Shown in pieces: positions 17,383 through 25,864 of a DNA stretch of 64,000 nt (its first letter is position 1; each line of letters begins with the position of its first letter). The notes under the pieces are model-generated. The model searched no databases. It was not told where the DNA came from and worked only from the letters and a program-made list of their open reading frames with translations. The DNA comes from Bacteroidia bacterium (GTDB lineage Bacteria; Bacteroidota; Bacteroidia; NS11-12g; UBA9320), in NCBI GenBank assembly GCA_020849295.1, contig JADLGN010000015.1:27168-91167 (forward strand), read 5' to 3'. The position numbers and the translations under genes were made by a program.

Positions 17383-17898
17383 ATGCTGAAGGATTATAAT
17401 ATAGAAATTGCCAAAATTAAATCAGGACACAGTGAGGTAAATTTCAATATTGATAGAAATTTTTTCAGTCTTAAAGCAAATTCACTTATTTCAGATGGCA
17501 ACATTAGCGTTCTTTTAAATATATTTAAAAAGGAAGGATTATTTAGCTTTAAGTTTTCAGTTAAAGGTACAATTAGTACACAATGCGATATATGCCTTGA
17601 TGATATTGAAATGCTTATTGAAGGAGAAGAAACAATTTTTTATAAAATTACTGAAACTCCGAAACAAAGTGATGATGAATTTGTGTATATTGACGATAGT
17701 ATTTTTAAAATAAATGTTTACGACAATATTTACGAAATAATTTGCACAACTGTTCCCATGGTAAAAAGTTGTGAAAAAAATTCATTAACCCCTAAAAGTT
17801 GTAATCCTCAAATGTTAAAATATATTTCGAATAACAATGATGATAATGATGAAAAAAAAATAACAACAAATTCAATAAAGGATAACTTAAATAGATAA
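17383..17898 (+). CDS. YceD/DUF177-family protein
   Basis: The 171-residue product begins at ATG 17383; a GTG two codons earlier is possible. It has the DUF177 core with a CDICLDD-like cysteine motif (TQCDICLDDIEMLIEGEE) followed by an acidic stretch and a second Cys-containing region. The family is almost always encoded directly before rpmF (L32), as here, and in E. coli and plants is linked to 23S rRNA accumulation. Sixteen bases separate it from rpmF. It is probably the first gene of the yceD-rpmF-plsX transcript. Confidence 0.85.
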   Translation: MLKDYNIEIAKIKSGHSEVNFNIDRNFFSLKANSLISDGNISVLLNIFKKEGLFSFKFSVKGTISTQCDICLDDIEMLIEGEETIFYKITETPKQSDDEFVYIDDSIFKINVYDNIYEIICTTVPMVKSCEKNSLTPKSCNPQMLKYISNNNDDNDEKKITTNSIKDNLNR

Positions 17899-17913
17899 TA
17901 TAATTAAAAAATT

Positions 17914-18096
17914 ATGGCACATCCAAAGCGAAAAATTTCGAAAACAAGAAGAGATAAAAGAAGAACTCACGACGTTCTTGAATTTAAACAATTGTACAAA
18001 GATCCTAAATCAGGAGATATTTCATTGTTTCATAGAGTAAATATGGAAACAGGTATGTACAGAGGAGTACAGGTTCTTGAACCAAAAAAGAAATAA
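17914..18096 (+). CDS. rpmF: 50S ribosomal protein L32
   Basis: The 60-residue basic protein begins MAHPKRKISKTRRDKRRTH, the diagnostic L32 N-terminus (Ala-His-Pro-Lys-Arg). It lacks the CxxC zinc pair found in some L32 copies (C- type). It is a structural protein of the large ribosomal subunit. It lies in the conserved order yceD-rpmF-plsX-fabH. Confidence 0.96.
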   Translation: MAHPKRKISKTRRDKRRTHDVLEFKQLYKDPKSGDISLFHRVNMETGMYRGVQVLEPKKK

Positions 18097-18134
18097 TTTT
18101 TCAATTTTTTTTTAAATAAAGAGAGAAGTAATTA

Positions 18135-19079
18135 ATGGCTAATATCCGTATAGGGTTAGATGCAATGGGCGGTGACCACACACCGTTTGAATCTGTTAAA
18201 GGAGCATTTAAAACTTCGGTACTTGCCGAGTTTGCCGATGTTGATATTGTACTTATTGGCAATAAACCTGAAATTGATCACACACTTTCAGAACAAGGAA
18301 TTTCAAAAACATTCGAAATTATTCATGCTCCCGACACTATAATGATGGGAGAACATCCAACCAAAGCAATTTCACAAAAAAGAAATTCGAGTATTATGGT
18401 TGGATTAAAAATGCTTATGGAAGGTCATATTGATGGATTTGCCAGTGCAGGCAATACCGGAGCTATGATGGTTGGTTCGCTTTATACAGTAAAAACAATT
18501 GAAGGTATTTTCAGACCAGCAATTTCTACCATTTTACCTCGTTTATCAGGCAAACATGGCTTAATGCTTGATGTTGGGGCAAATGCTGATGTAAAACCTG
18601 ATATGCTTGTACAATTTGCTAATATTGGTTCTATTTATGCAAACCTGATTATGGGAATAGAAAACCCAAAAGTAGGATTATTAAGCATTGGTGAAGAAAA
18701 AGAAAAAGGAAATATTTTAACTCAGGCTACATATCCATTACTTGAAGATGACAGATTTATTAACTTTATTGGAAATGTTGAAGGACGAGATTTGTTTACT
18801 GACAAAGCAAATGTAATAGTATGCGACGGCTTTACAGGTAATGTTGTATTAAAGGCATGTGAAAGCATGTTTTACAGCTTAATGAAACGTGGAATTAAAG
18901 ACGATTACCTGAATCAGTTTAATTTTGAAAATTATGGAGGTTCGCCTATTCTTGGTGTAAATAAACCTGTTATGATAGGTCATGGAATTTCAAAAGCAAA
19001 AACTTTTGTAAATATGCTTAAACTAACCCGCGAAATTGTTGAGTCTAATCTGATTGACAGTATAAAAGCTCAATTGTAA
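18135..19079 (+). CDS. plsX: Phosphate acyltransferase PlsX
   Basis: The 314-residue enzyme begins RIGLDAMGGDHTP, the PlsX signature. Other family segments are ASAGNTGAMMVGSL, LMLDVGANADVKP and VVCDGFTGNVVLKACE (as VIVCDGFTGNVVLK). It converts acyl-ACP to acyl phosphate for phosphatidic acid synthesis at the membrane. It is followed by fabH, which has its own promoter box in the 77-base gap. Confidence 0.96.
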   Translation: MANIRIGLDAMGGDHTPFESVKGAFKTSVLAEFADVDIVLIGNKPEIDHTLSEQGISKTFEIIHAPDTIMMGEHPTKAISQKRNSSIMVGLKMLMEGHIDGFASAGNTGAMMVGSLYTVKTIEGIFRPAISTILPRLSGKHGLMLDVGANADVKPDMLVQFANIGSIYANLIMGIENPKVGLLSIGEEKEKGNILTQATYPLLEDDRFINFIGNVEGRDLFTDKANVIVCDGFTGNVVLKACESMFYSLMKRGIKDDYLNQFNFENYGGSPILGVNKPVMIGHGISKAKTFVNMLKLTREIVESNLIDSIKAQL

Positions 19080-19117
19080 TTTGAAAAAAATATTTCTCAA
19101 TATTTTATTCAATCAAC

Positions 19118-19125
19118 TAAATTTG
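19118..19125 (+). promoter_or_regulatory. -7 box (TAAATTTG) before fabH
   Basis: An exact consensus match 31 bases before the fabH ATG, in the plsX-fabH gap. It suggests that fabH has its own promoter in addition to read-through. Confidence 0.5.
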
Positions 19126-19156
19126 CCAACTTAAATTTTTTAATAATAAAATTATA

Positions 19157-20152
19157 ATGTCTAAAATTCAGGCTGCAATTACTGCTGTAGGTGGCTATGT
19201 TCCCGAAAAAATATTAACAAACAAAGATTTGGAAACAATGGTAGAAACTACAGATGAGTGGATAAAAACCCGTACAGGTATTGAAGAAAGAAGAATTCTC
19301 GAAGAAGGAAAGGGAATGTCATATATGGCTACCAAAGCTGTAGAAATGCTTTTGAAAAAAAGAGGTATTAGTGCTTTGGAAATTGAACTTGTAATTTGCT
19401 GCACAGTAACCGGCGATCTTGTATTTCCGGCAACTTCCAATATAGTTTGCGATTTGACAGGTATGAAAAATGCTTGGGGCTATGATTTATCTGCTGCTTG
19501 TTCAGGGTTTTTATTCGGGCTTGAAACGGGTTCTAAGTTTATTGAATCAGGAAAATACAAAAAAGTAATAGTAATTGGTGGCGATAAAATGTCAGCCATT
19601 ATAGATTATAAAGACAGAAATACTTGTATAATATTTGGTGATGGTTGTGGTGCTGTACTTTTAGAGCCAAATACAGAAGGACTTGGCGTGATAGATGGAA
19701 TACTAAGGGTAGATGGTGCAGGTAGAGAATTTCTTCATCAAAAAGCTGGAGGTTCATTAAAACCACCTACTCACCAAACAATTGATAACCGCGAACATTA
19801 CGTTTATCAGGAAGGTAAAACCGTGTTTAAATTTGCTGTAACAAATATGGCAGAAGTGAGCCACGAAATAATGAAAAGAAATAACCTTACAGCCAACGAT
19901 GTTAATTTTCTTGTAGCTCATCAGGCAAACAAACGTATTATTGATGCAACAGCAGACAGGATGGGAGTAAGTTCTGAAAAAGTATTAATGAATATTCAGA
20001 AATACGGAAATACTACTAATGGTACTTTGCCTCTATTGCTTTGGAATTTTGAAAACGAATTGAAAAAAGGAGATAATCTTATAGTTTCAACTTTTGGCGG
20101 AGGTTTTACTTGGGGCTCAATGTACATTAAGTGGGCTTACAATTCAAATTAA
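19157..20152 (+). CDS. fabH: 3-oxoacyl-ACP synthase III (FabH)
   Basis: The 331-residue enzyme has the KAS III catalytic triad: Cys in DLSAACSGFLFGLE (about residue 113), His in FLVAHQANKRIID, and Asn in KYGNTTNGTLPLLL. The C-terminal STFGGGFTWGSMYIKW is typical. It condenses acetyl-CoA or another acyl-CoA starter with malonyl-ACP to begin fatty-acid synthesis. The last 39 bases of the gene recur at 25819-25857. The gene is intact, so any insertion at its 3' end left the coding sequence complete, as seen with site-specific elements that restore the target gene end. Confidence 0.96.
   Translation: MSKIQAAITAVGGYVPEKILTNKDLETMVETTDEWIKTRTGIEERRILEEGKGMSYMATKAVEMLLKKRGISALEIELVICCTVTGDLVFPATSNIVCDLTGMKNAWGYDLSAACSGFLFGLETGSKFIESGKYKKVIVIGGDKMSAIIDYKDRNTCIIFGDGCGAVLLEPNTEGLGVIDGILRVDGAGREFLHQKAGGSLKPPTHQTIDNREHYVYQEGKTVFKFAVTNMAEVSHEIMKRNNLTANDVNFLVAHQANKRIIDATADRMGVSSEKVLMNIQKYGNTTNGTLPLLLWNFENELKKGDNLIVSTFGGGFTWGSMYIKWAYNSN
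20114..20152 (+). repeat. Left copy of the 39-bp direct repeat (inside the fabH 3' end), possible attL
   Basis: These are the last 39 bases of fabH including its TAA stop codon (encoding GSMYIKWAYNSN). They match 25819-25857 at 38 of 39 positions. The only difference, T at 20128 against A at 25833, is synonymous (Ile). Confidence 0.9.
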
Positions 20153-20810
20153 AAAAATTCAATATATTTGATAGAGTATTTGGATAGGAGCAGGTAGGTT
20201 TAGTAATTCAGAATATTTGCGATTGTACAAAGTATTAAAAGAAATATTTGAATAAAAGCAGGCTCTATCGCAAAGAACAAATAAAAGATTCTTCCACAAA
20301 CTAATTATGAAAAGAAAAACAGAATACCTATTCCGACTAAAAAATAGTTTATTGACAATTTAAAAGCTAAATAAACTTCATTTAATTCAATAATGATAGC
20401 ATAACCATGATGAGTTTATTAGGGTTAAGAGTTTTTTGAAATAAGTCTCAAGCGACTTTGAGTACTTTAAGATTTAAATGCTATGCATTAGGATGTTGGA
20501 TAAAAAACATGATAGAAAAACTATTTTGAAAATAACTGCAATTGATGTAAAACGTAAATGACCGGACAGATTATTTGATATTGTGAGTATTAATAATAGC
20601 CCTTTTTACTATTATAATGCATAATCTGAGGTAAAGAACATGGAGTATTGCAACTAAGCAGCAAACAAAGGTTTTCCCTTAACTGTTATGGAATTAAACC
20701 CTGAGAAAACATCTATTTTCGGTTTTGACTTTGAGGATTTAGTGGTAAAAGATTATGACCCGCATCCGAGGATTAAGTTTTCAATAGCTATATAGATACC
20801 AGTATATGCT
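20153..20810. other. 658-base stretch without a supported gene; possible remnants
   Basis: No convincing coding region was found on either strand. The stretch contains a short imperfect direct repeat (ATTTGgATAggAGCAGG near 20177 and ATTTGaATAaaAGCAGG near 20246). It also has one 35-codon open frame (20688-20795), and many stop codons. It looks like decayed sequence at the left end of the island. A vanished integrase or transposase is possible, but no recombinase motif was recognised. Confidence 0.4.
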
Positions 20811-22916
20811 TCAATTTACTATTTGGAATATTCCGTTGTAAGTTTTGCGGATGCTGTTGCATTGAAACGTGATTATAAATTGATAATAATAGATGCCTTG
20901 AGTTTGAGTATTGATATTAATAATTTTATTTAATTGAAAACTTGTATTTTTTCCTTGATCTATTTTCTCTCCCCATCTGTTAAAAATAATCCATTCTATT
21001 TCCTTAATATTAGATGGGTCATTTATTTCCCAGTTTTCATTTATTTGGTCGCCATTTGGGGTAATGGCGTTAGGAATAAATAACTCTGTTTTCTTTTCGG
21101 AATATAACACCTCAAACATTTCACCCATGGATTGACATTTATTGTAAAATTTGACTTCATAATTTCCCGGAATACTTATAACCCTATTTAATGAACGATG
21201 CCCATCACTCCATTTGTAGCTTGAATAAGCAGGTAAGGTAAATGCTGTGGAAAAGGCTTCATTTTCATTACACAAAACAACATGAGGATAGTTTACCTGT
21301 GATTTTAGTTCATTAATTACACTTACTGTAAATGTATCATTATATATTTGGCAACCATCTGTATAGCTTACCGAGTAAAAACCTTGATTGCTTACGTTAA
21401 GTTTGTTTCCCTTTGCACCATTACTCCAGTTTACATTTTTAAATTTTGCGTCAATTATTATTTCATAAATTTCATTGTAACATAATAACGAATCTTTGAT
21501 TTTTTCAATTTGCAAAGGAGGAGCAACATAGATTACTTTAAGGGCTGAATCCATGGAGTTGCATCGCCACCTGTATATAAGCTGAACAAAATACCTCCCC
21601 GCAATACTTGGTTTAAAATCGGGTGATATAGCATACGAATTGAGCATGACTCTACCCGTTTCATCCTTTACAACCCAATGATAGGTAGCAAAGCTATCTA
21701 TATGGTTTGTTTTTAAAGTTAGTGTTTCATTTATACAAACCGTATCTTTTGTTTCTATCCTAAAATGGGGATGGTAAAGGGCGGTGTTTGTGATGCTTCT
21801 GAATTCACCGAAAGATGGAAATAGTTTACTTAGTGATAGTTTATATACTGTATCGCTTTCTTTAATTAAGGTATAATCTTTTCCATAATAAGTGCGGATA
21901 TAAAAATTTTCGTCAGGAAAAAGTGCAAATTGCGTAAAATGATTATAACCTAATGAACCTTTTTCTAAAATCCCAATTAATTTTTTTGATTTCAAAATAG
22001 AGTCCCATTGAAGGTATCTGAACGAATATTGAATTACCGAATCGTGGCTTATGTTAAAAAGAAACTGCCCATCGGCAGAAAAGCAAAAGCTGTTATTTTC
22101 AGTTTGCAAACAAAAAAATGGATTGCTTGCCCCTATTTTTAATTTCTGACTATTAAAATGATAAAACTTTGAATATTGTTTTTTGATGCGGTCAGATTCC
22201 TTTCTGTCACATAAAGCAATAATATTGCCCTTTGGTGAAATTGCAGTTATAAAGTTAACATATTCACTGGTATAAATTATGGCTGGATTCCTGTTAAAAG
22301 CACTATCAACCTTATAAGCCTTTATTCTAAATTTTTTGTCAATAATATCAGAGGTTAGTATATAATTAAAATTGCAGGTTGGAGAGTACTCAATATATAG
22401 TTGACCCCAATTATACATATCGTCCTTAATGATTATGGTATCTAATACTTCCGAGTTTTGATTAAACTTAATAATGTTTATAGAACCGGGATGAATATAT
22501 TCAACCATAGGTCTGTAAAATTTTGCCAGCAAGGCATAGACGAATTTTGATTTATTCGTCAAAAAACCTGAATACATAATTTCGTTTTCCTTAGGTGAAA
22601 AATAGATGGGTATTCTTTTAGCCATTTTATCATAGTAAGTGTTCTCAACCCTTGTTAAAATTGGAGTACCAAAGCTGTCACAGAACTGACTATAATTTGG
22701 CATTTTAGATTCTAATGTATCTATTTTGTAGGTATAGGTTGTTATCAGTTTTTTGTTAAAATTATAAAAAGAAAGAGAGTTTGTATAATTATAATCTTTT
22801 AGGTTGCAAACCGAATTATAATGTTTTACTTGTGCCAAAGCACCTAAGGGGGCAATTACCCCCCCTACAAAACTGAATAATAAATTAAATATATATGTTT
22901 TACTTTTTAATCTCAA
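20811..22916 (-). CDS. Large secreted protein with a type B T9SS (gliding-motility-type) C-terminal domain
   Basis: The 701-residue protein has a signal peptide (about 1-28, ending ALGALAQ). A long N-terminal region of probable beta-propeller or WD-like character contains ISPKGNIIALCD and FSFSADGQFLFNIS-like repeats. PKD/Ig-like segments with paired cysteines follow. The C-terminal type B T9SS sorting domain begins LFIPNAITPNGDQINENWEI and contains WIIFNRWGEKID. Such proteins are exported by T9SS and attached at or released from the cell surface. It overlaps the upstream cargo gene by 17 bases. It is island cargo with an unknown specific function. Confidence 0.82.
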   Translation of the reverse strand: MRLKSKTYIFNLLFSFVGGVIAPLGALAQVKHYNSVCNLKDYNYTNSLSFYNFNKKLITTYTYKIDTLESKMPNYSQFCDSFGTPILTRVENTYYDKMAKRIPIYFSPKENEIMYSGFLTNKSKFVYALLAKFYRPMVEYIHPGSINIIKFNQNSEVLDTIIIKDDMYNWGQLYIEYSPTCNFNYILTSDIIDKKFRIKAYKVDSAFNRNPAIIYTSEYVNFITAISPKGNIIALCDRKESDRIKKQYSKFYHFNSQKLKIGASNPFFCLQTENNSFCFSADGQFLFNISHDSVIQYSFRYLQWDSILKSKKLIGILEKGSLGYNHFTQFALFPDENFYIRTYYGKDYTLIKESDTVYKLSLSKLFPSFGEFRSITNTALYHPHFRIETKDTVCINETLTLKTNHIDSFATYHWVVKDETGRVMLNSYAISPDFKPSIAGRYFVQLIYRWRCNSMDSALKVIYVAPPLQIEKIKDSLLCYNEIYEIIIDAKFKNVNWSNGAKGNKLNVSNQGFYSVSYTDGCQIYNDTFTVSVINELKSQVNYPHVVLCNENEAFSTAFTLPAYSSYKWSDGHRSLNRVISIPGNYEVKFYNKCQSMGEMFEVLYSEKKTELFIPNAITPNGDQINENWEINDPSNIKEIEWIIFNRWGEKIDQGKNTSFQLNKIININTQTQGIYYYQFIITFQCNSIRKTYNGIFQIVN

Positions 22917-24492
22917 TTTTAGTGCTAAAGATTAGTGAACCATCTGTCAAATATAAATAATAAATTCCTTGTTGCCAATTTTCTGTATGAATAGTAATAT
23001 CACTATTTACTATTTGAGTGATAATGATCTTGCCAATAGTATTGTAAATTTTTAATTCCCCTTGTATTAAATGGGTAGGTTTTAGAACAGTTATTAATTT
23101 ATTAGATGGATTGGGATAGCAAATTAAATTATCAATTTCTGTTTGGGGAGTTGTTCTTTTTTGCAAGTAAATATCGCAGTCTTGGTCGTTGATAGCTTTA
23201 AAACGAGCAGCACTTATTATAAATATAGTATTGGTTCCATAGCCGCAGGCATTTTTAGCTCTTATGGTAAGTGTTACATCTGAATTTGGATTAGCTGCCC
23301 AAGTTGGTCCAAACTCTTCAAAGTTTGTACCTATTGTACCCCCTTCTAACGTAAAACTCGTGGTTCCATTATCAAATATCCATTCAAATTCTGAGCCTTC
23401 TTCGGCATTGGTAATCTCAAAAATTACATTTCTGGTAGCCACGCAAAGGTCGCCCAAGCCACCATCCCAAGTCCAGGTTGGTTTGGCAGGTACTTTGTAA
23501 GGTATTAATACCCGATGAGTTTTAGTTGAACTTCCACAGGGAGTTGTTGCCGTTACGGAAATATCAACATAACCGTTATTATCATCTGGGGTTGCTGTGG
23601 CTATTATACCAAGACAATTCAGATTGGGAGTAAAAGTAGTTACAGAAGGAAGACCTCCGCCCTTTGTATTACCACTAGTGTATCCCCAAGTATAAATGGT
23701 TGCTGTCGTGCATGTATTAATTGGTTTAACACAAAAATTAAAATTAAGGGTATTGCAAGCCTTCGTTACCTAAGGAAGACTTGGTGCAATATCCTCCTCA
23801 ATTATTGGAAGTCTGCTTACATTTAAAATACCCACAGCTTTGGTTTCAAAATTACAGCCGGTGTAGCCGGAGGTAACCTTAACCTGCTGTGATGAACCCG
23901 TACTTCCCGCCGTAGCTGTAATGGAAGAACCTGTATTGCTGCCAATAATTTCCCATCCGGTGGCGGTGGACACTTCCCAAAAAAGACTGGTTTGTCCAAA
24001 TGTATTTCCAACTGAAAAGGTTTTATTCGATACATCGCAGCAAGCAATATTTGTCGGACCACTTATTATTAAAGGTGTTGGGCATTTTATTGTAATGTTT
24101 TTTGTGGTTGCTTGCTCGGTAACATTTTCTACGCAGGTAGTAATATCATTTATAGTTACAGGCGTAAAAGTATGACATTTGGCTGTAAATTTTAAACTTA
24201 CATAATTCCCATTACCGCAGTTCCATTTAATGTTGGTAGTAAGGGATGAAGAATTCTCGATTACCGCTGCACCAGCTGGTATTGCACTCCATCCATCATT
24301 GGTAACAAAAGAATGTTTTACCGGTCCACTTGTGGGAGTGCAGGGGACATCAGCACAAAATCCGCTTACTTGCGTAAAAGTATAGGAGATATTTTCATTT
24401 GTACATGGGTCGGCTGTGCCTGAGATTGTTTGTGAGTAGGAACAAAATGTAATTCCAATTAACAACAGTGTAGTTACAGTTATTTTTTTCAT
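22900..24492 (-). pseudogene. T9SS type A secreted PKD-like protein, interrupted by an in-frame TAG
   Basis: A single reading frame runs from the ATG at 24492 (signal peptide MKKITVTTLLLIGITFCSYSQ) to a stop at 22900, broken only by TAG at 23770-23772 after DIAPSLP. The frame stays open on both sides. The downstream part keeps Ig/PKD-like sequence (WTWDGGLGDLCVATRNV) and a type A T9SS domain (CYPNPSNKLITV to FSTKIEIKK). Without the stop the product would be about 530 residues. Hence it is probably one gene with a nonsense mutation or sequencing error; stop-codon recoding is unlikely. The truncated product would lack the export tag. Confidence 0.78.
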
Positions 24493-24511
24493 AATTATTT
24501 TATTAATGTAG

Positions 24512-24519
24512 CAAAGGTG
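24512..24519 (-). promoter_or_regulatory. Near-consensus -7 box (CACCTTTG) for the T9SS cargo pair
   Basis: The minus strand reads CACCTTTG, one base off TAnnTTTG, 19 bases before the ATG at 24492. It lies in the 143-base divergent region shared with the XRE regulator, a natural site for operator control. Confidence 0.35.
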
Positions 24520-24635
24520 CAATAACAAAATGAATATTAAGTCCTGATTTTTAGAATTATTAATCAAAATTTGGAATAAATTTGGAAAAATTTTGCTAAA
24601 CTAAATTTATTTCTGATTTTTGAAACATATATCTT

Positions 24636-24938
24636 ATGTATAACTTAAAAAAATATAGAAATTCACTTAGTATGAGTTCGAAAGAAGTAGCGGATTACTT
24701 AAATATGTCAACAAGTGCCTATAGTGCACTGGAGAGCGGTGTAACCAAGCTGGATATAGAACGGGCTGCCAAATTATCAAAGCTTTATGGAATAAAAATA
24801 GACGAATTAATAAATCCACACAATCAAATACTTGAAATTGTAGAGAACTTCTATAAGGCCGAAATTACGGACATCAAGAATGATTTATCAGAAATTAAAG
24901 AATCACTTACACAAATAAAAAACAAATTAGAAATATGA
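24636..24938 (+). CDS. XRE-family helix-turn-helix regulator
   Basis: The 100-residue protein has an N-terminal HTH_3 domain (about 5-60, MSSKEVADYLNMSTSAYSAL then DIERAAKLSKLYGIKIDELI). A C-terminal amphipathic coiled coil (about 65-100) is suited to dimerisation. It is probably a DNA-binding repressor or activator. It is divergent from the T9SS cargo genes with a 143-base shared control region, and its stop overlaps the start of the next gene in an ATGA. It may control both directions; this is inference. Confidence 0.88.
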   Translation: MYNLKKYRNSLSMSSKEVADYLNMSTSAYSALESGVTKLDIERAAKLSKLYGIKIDELINPHNQILEIVENFYKAEITDIKNDLSEIKESLTQIKNKLEI

Positions 24939-25660
24939 AAAATTTACTCATTTTTATCTTATGCATTTTTTTAACCATTCTCACTATGGCTCAAACCAAA
25001 GAAATATTAATTGGTTCAGGCGTTCTTATTAATGGATACACCGGGAATGTGATGTATAGAAAATTTAAACCTGATATGCAAACGGCTTTACGATTTCAAA
25101 TGAATACTTTTAACCTGAATTATGGCTCTAGAGAACCATTCAAGTCTAACTTATATAACATAAATGCTGTTTCCAATAACTTAAAGACAGATAAATCCTA
25201 CTCCTTTGGTGTTGGTTTATTTTTTGGAAAACAAAAAAATATAAACACCTTAGAAAAATTTCAATTTTACAAAGGGTTTGATATTGGCTTTACAAGTGCC
25301 AGATATATAAATAATACTACAGAAAATATTAATTATTCGTATAGTTTTGACACCACAAGAGTAAGCAGTGCTCACAGAAAAGAATCTAAACAAACCGATC
25401 TTAGCATAAATTATACTCAGTTTATCGGGGTTCAATATCAAATTGTACCCAATCTATATCTATCACTTGAACCAAGTCTTGGTTTTGAAATAAAAAGAAT
25501 TGTATTTGGAAACACTTCAAAACGATATAATATTACAGACCAAACCATTGAAGACACCCAAAATTCTGAAACCTACAATCCGAGAATTAATTATAGTTTA
25601 AAAGTTAATCCTTCAGCCAGACTTTGGATTACCTATAGGTTGAAAGGCAAGAACCAATAA
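24935..25660 (+). CDS. Outer-membrane beta-barrel-like protein coupled to the XRE regulator
   Basis: The 241-residue protein has a signal peptide (MKNLLIFILCIFLTILTMAQ). Alternating aromatic and polar strands follow, typical of a small outer-membrane barrel (YNINAVSNNLKTDKSYSFGVGLFFG, YTQFIGVQYQIVPNLYLSLEPSLGFEI). The last strand ends in a charged tail and not the usual aromatic residue. No named family is recognised. It overlaps the XRE gene by four bases (ATGA), so the two are translationally coupled. It is the last gene before the right repeat of the island. Confidence 0.7.
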   Translation: MKNLLIFILCIFLTILTMAQTKEILIGSGVLINGYTGNVMYRKFKPDMQTALRFQMNTFNLNYGSREPFKSNLYNINAVSNNLKTDKSYSFGVGLFFGKQKNINTLEKFQFYKGFDIGFTSARYINNTTENINYSYSFDTTRVSSAHRKESKQTDLSINYTQFIGVQYQIVPNLYLSLEPSLGFEIKRIVFGNTSKRYNITDQTIEDTQNSETYNPRINYSLKVNPSARLWITYRLKGKNQ

Positions 25661-25818
25661 TTTTGTATATTATCCCAGGTTATTTACTATCCATAAATTC
25701 CGATACCACATTCTTTTCTTTTTTCTATCAATCCATATTCTACAATATCTTTAATGAAATATAGTATTAAAATTAGCGGTAAGGTGTTTGGCAGATTATT
25801 TACAAATTTCAGCCAAAA

Positions 25819-25857
25819 GGCTCAATGTACATAAAGTGGGCTTACAATTCAAATTAA
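25819..25857 (+). repeat. Right copy of the 39-bp direct repeat (orphan fabH 3' end), possible attR
   Basis: This duplicates the last 39 bases of fabH, including the stop codon, at 38 of 39 positions. The sequence just upstream differs from fabH, so only the gene end is copied. It lies seven bases before the convergent DUF4249 stop codon. Confidence 0.9.
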
Positions 25858-25864
25858 GTTTTGT

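Larger units (their letters stand above)
20114..25857. mobile_element. Putative 5.7-kb genomic island bounded by a fabH 3'-end direct repeat
   Basis: The interval lies between two copies of the last 39 bases of fabH and separates fabH from the convergent DUF4249 gene. It holds a 658-base gene-poor stretch, two T9SS cargo genes, an XRE regulator and an outer-membrane barrel gene. Part of it is richer in G+C than its surroundings (28 of 60 bases at 24301-24360 by hand count). No integrase, transposase or relaxase is recognisable, so mobility is inferred from the repeat alone. A tandem fabH duplication followed by deletion is the main alternative. Confidence 0.55.

Noticed and set aside
20688..20795. 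35-codon open frame as a real small gene
   Set aside because: There is no ribosome-binding or promoter evidence, no neighbour coupling, and no recognised family. It is treated as probable remnant sequence.
22900..24567. Stop-codon recoding or suppression at the TAG in the T9SS cargo gene
   Set aside because: Other genes in the window show no in-frame TAG read-through, and a second decayed gene has an in-frame TAA of the same type, so mutation is the simpler explanation. No pyrrolysine or suppressor tRNA gene is visible.
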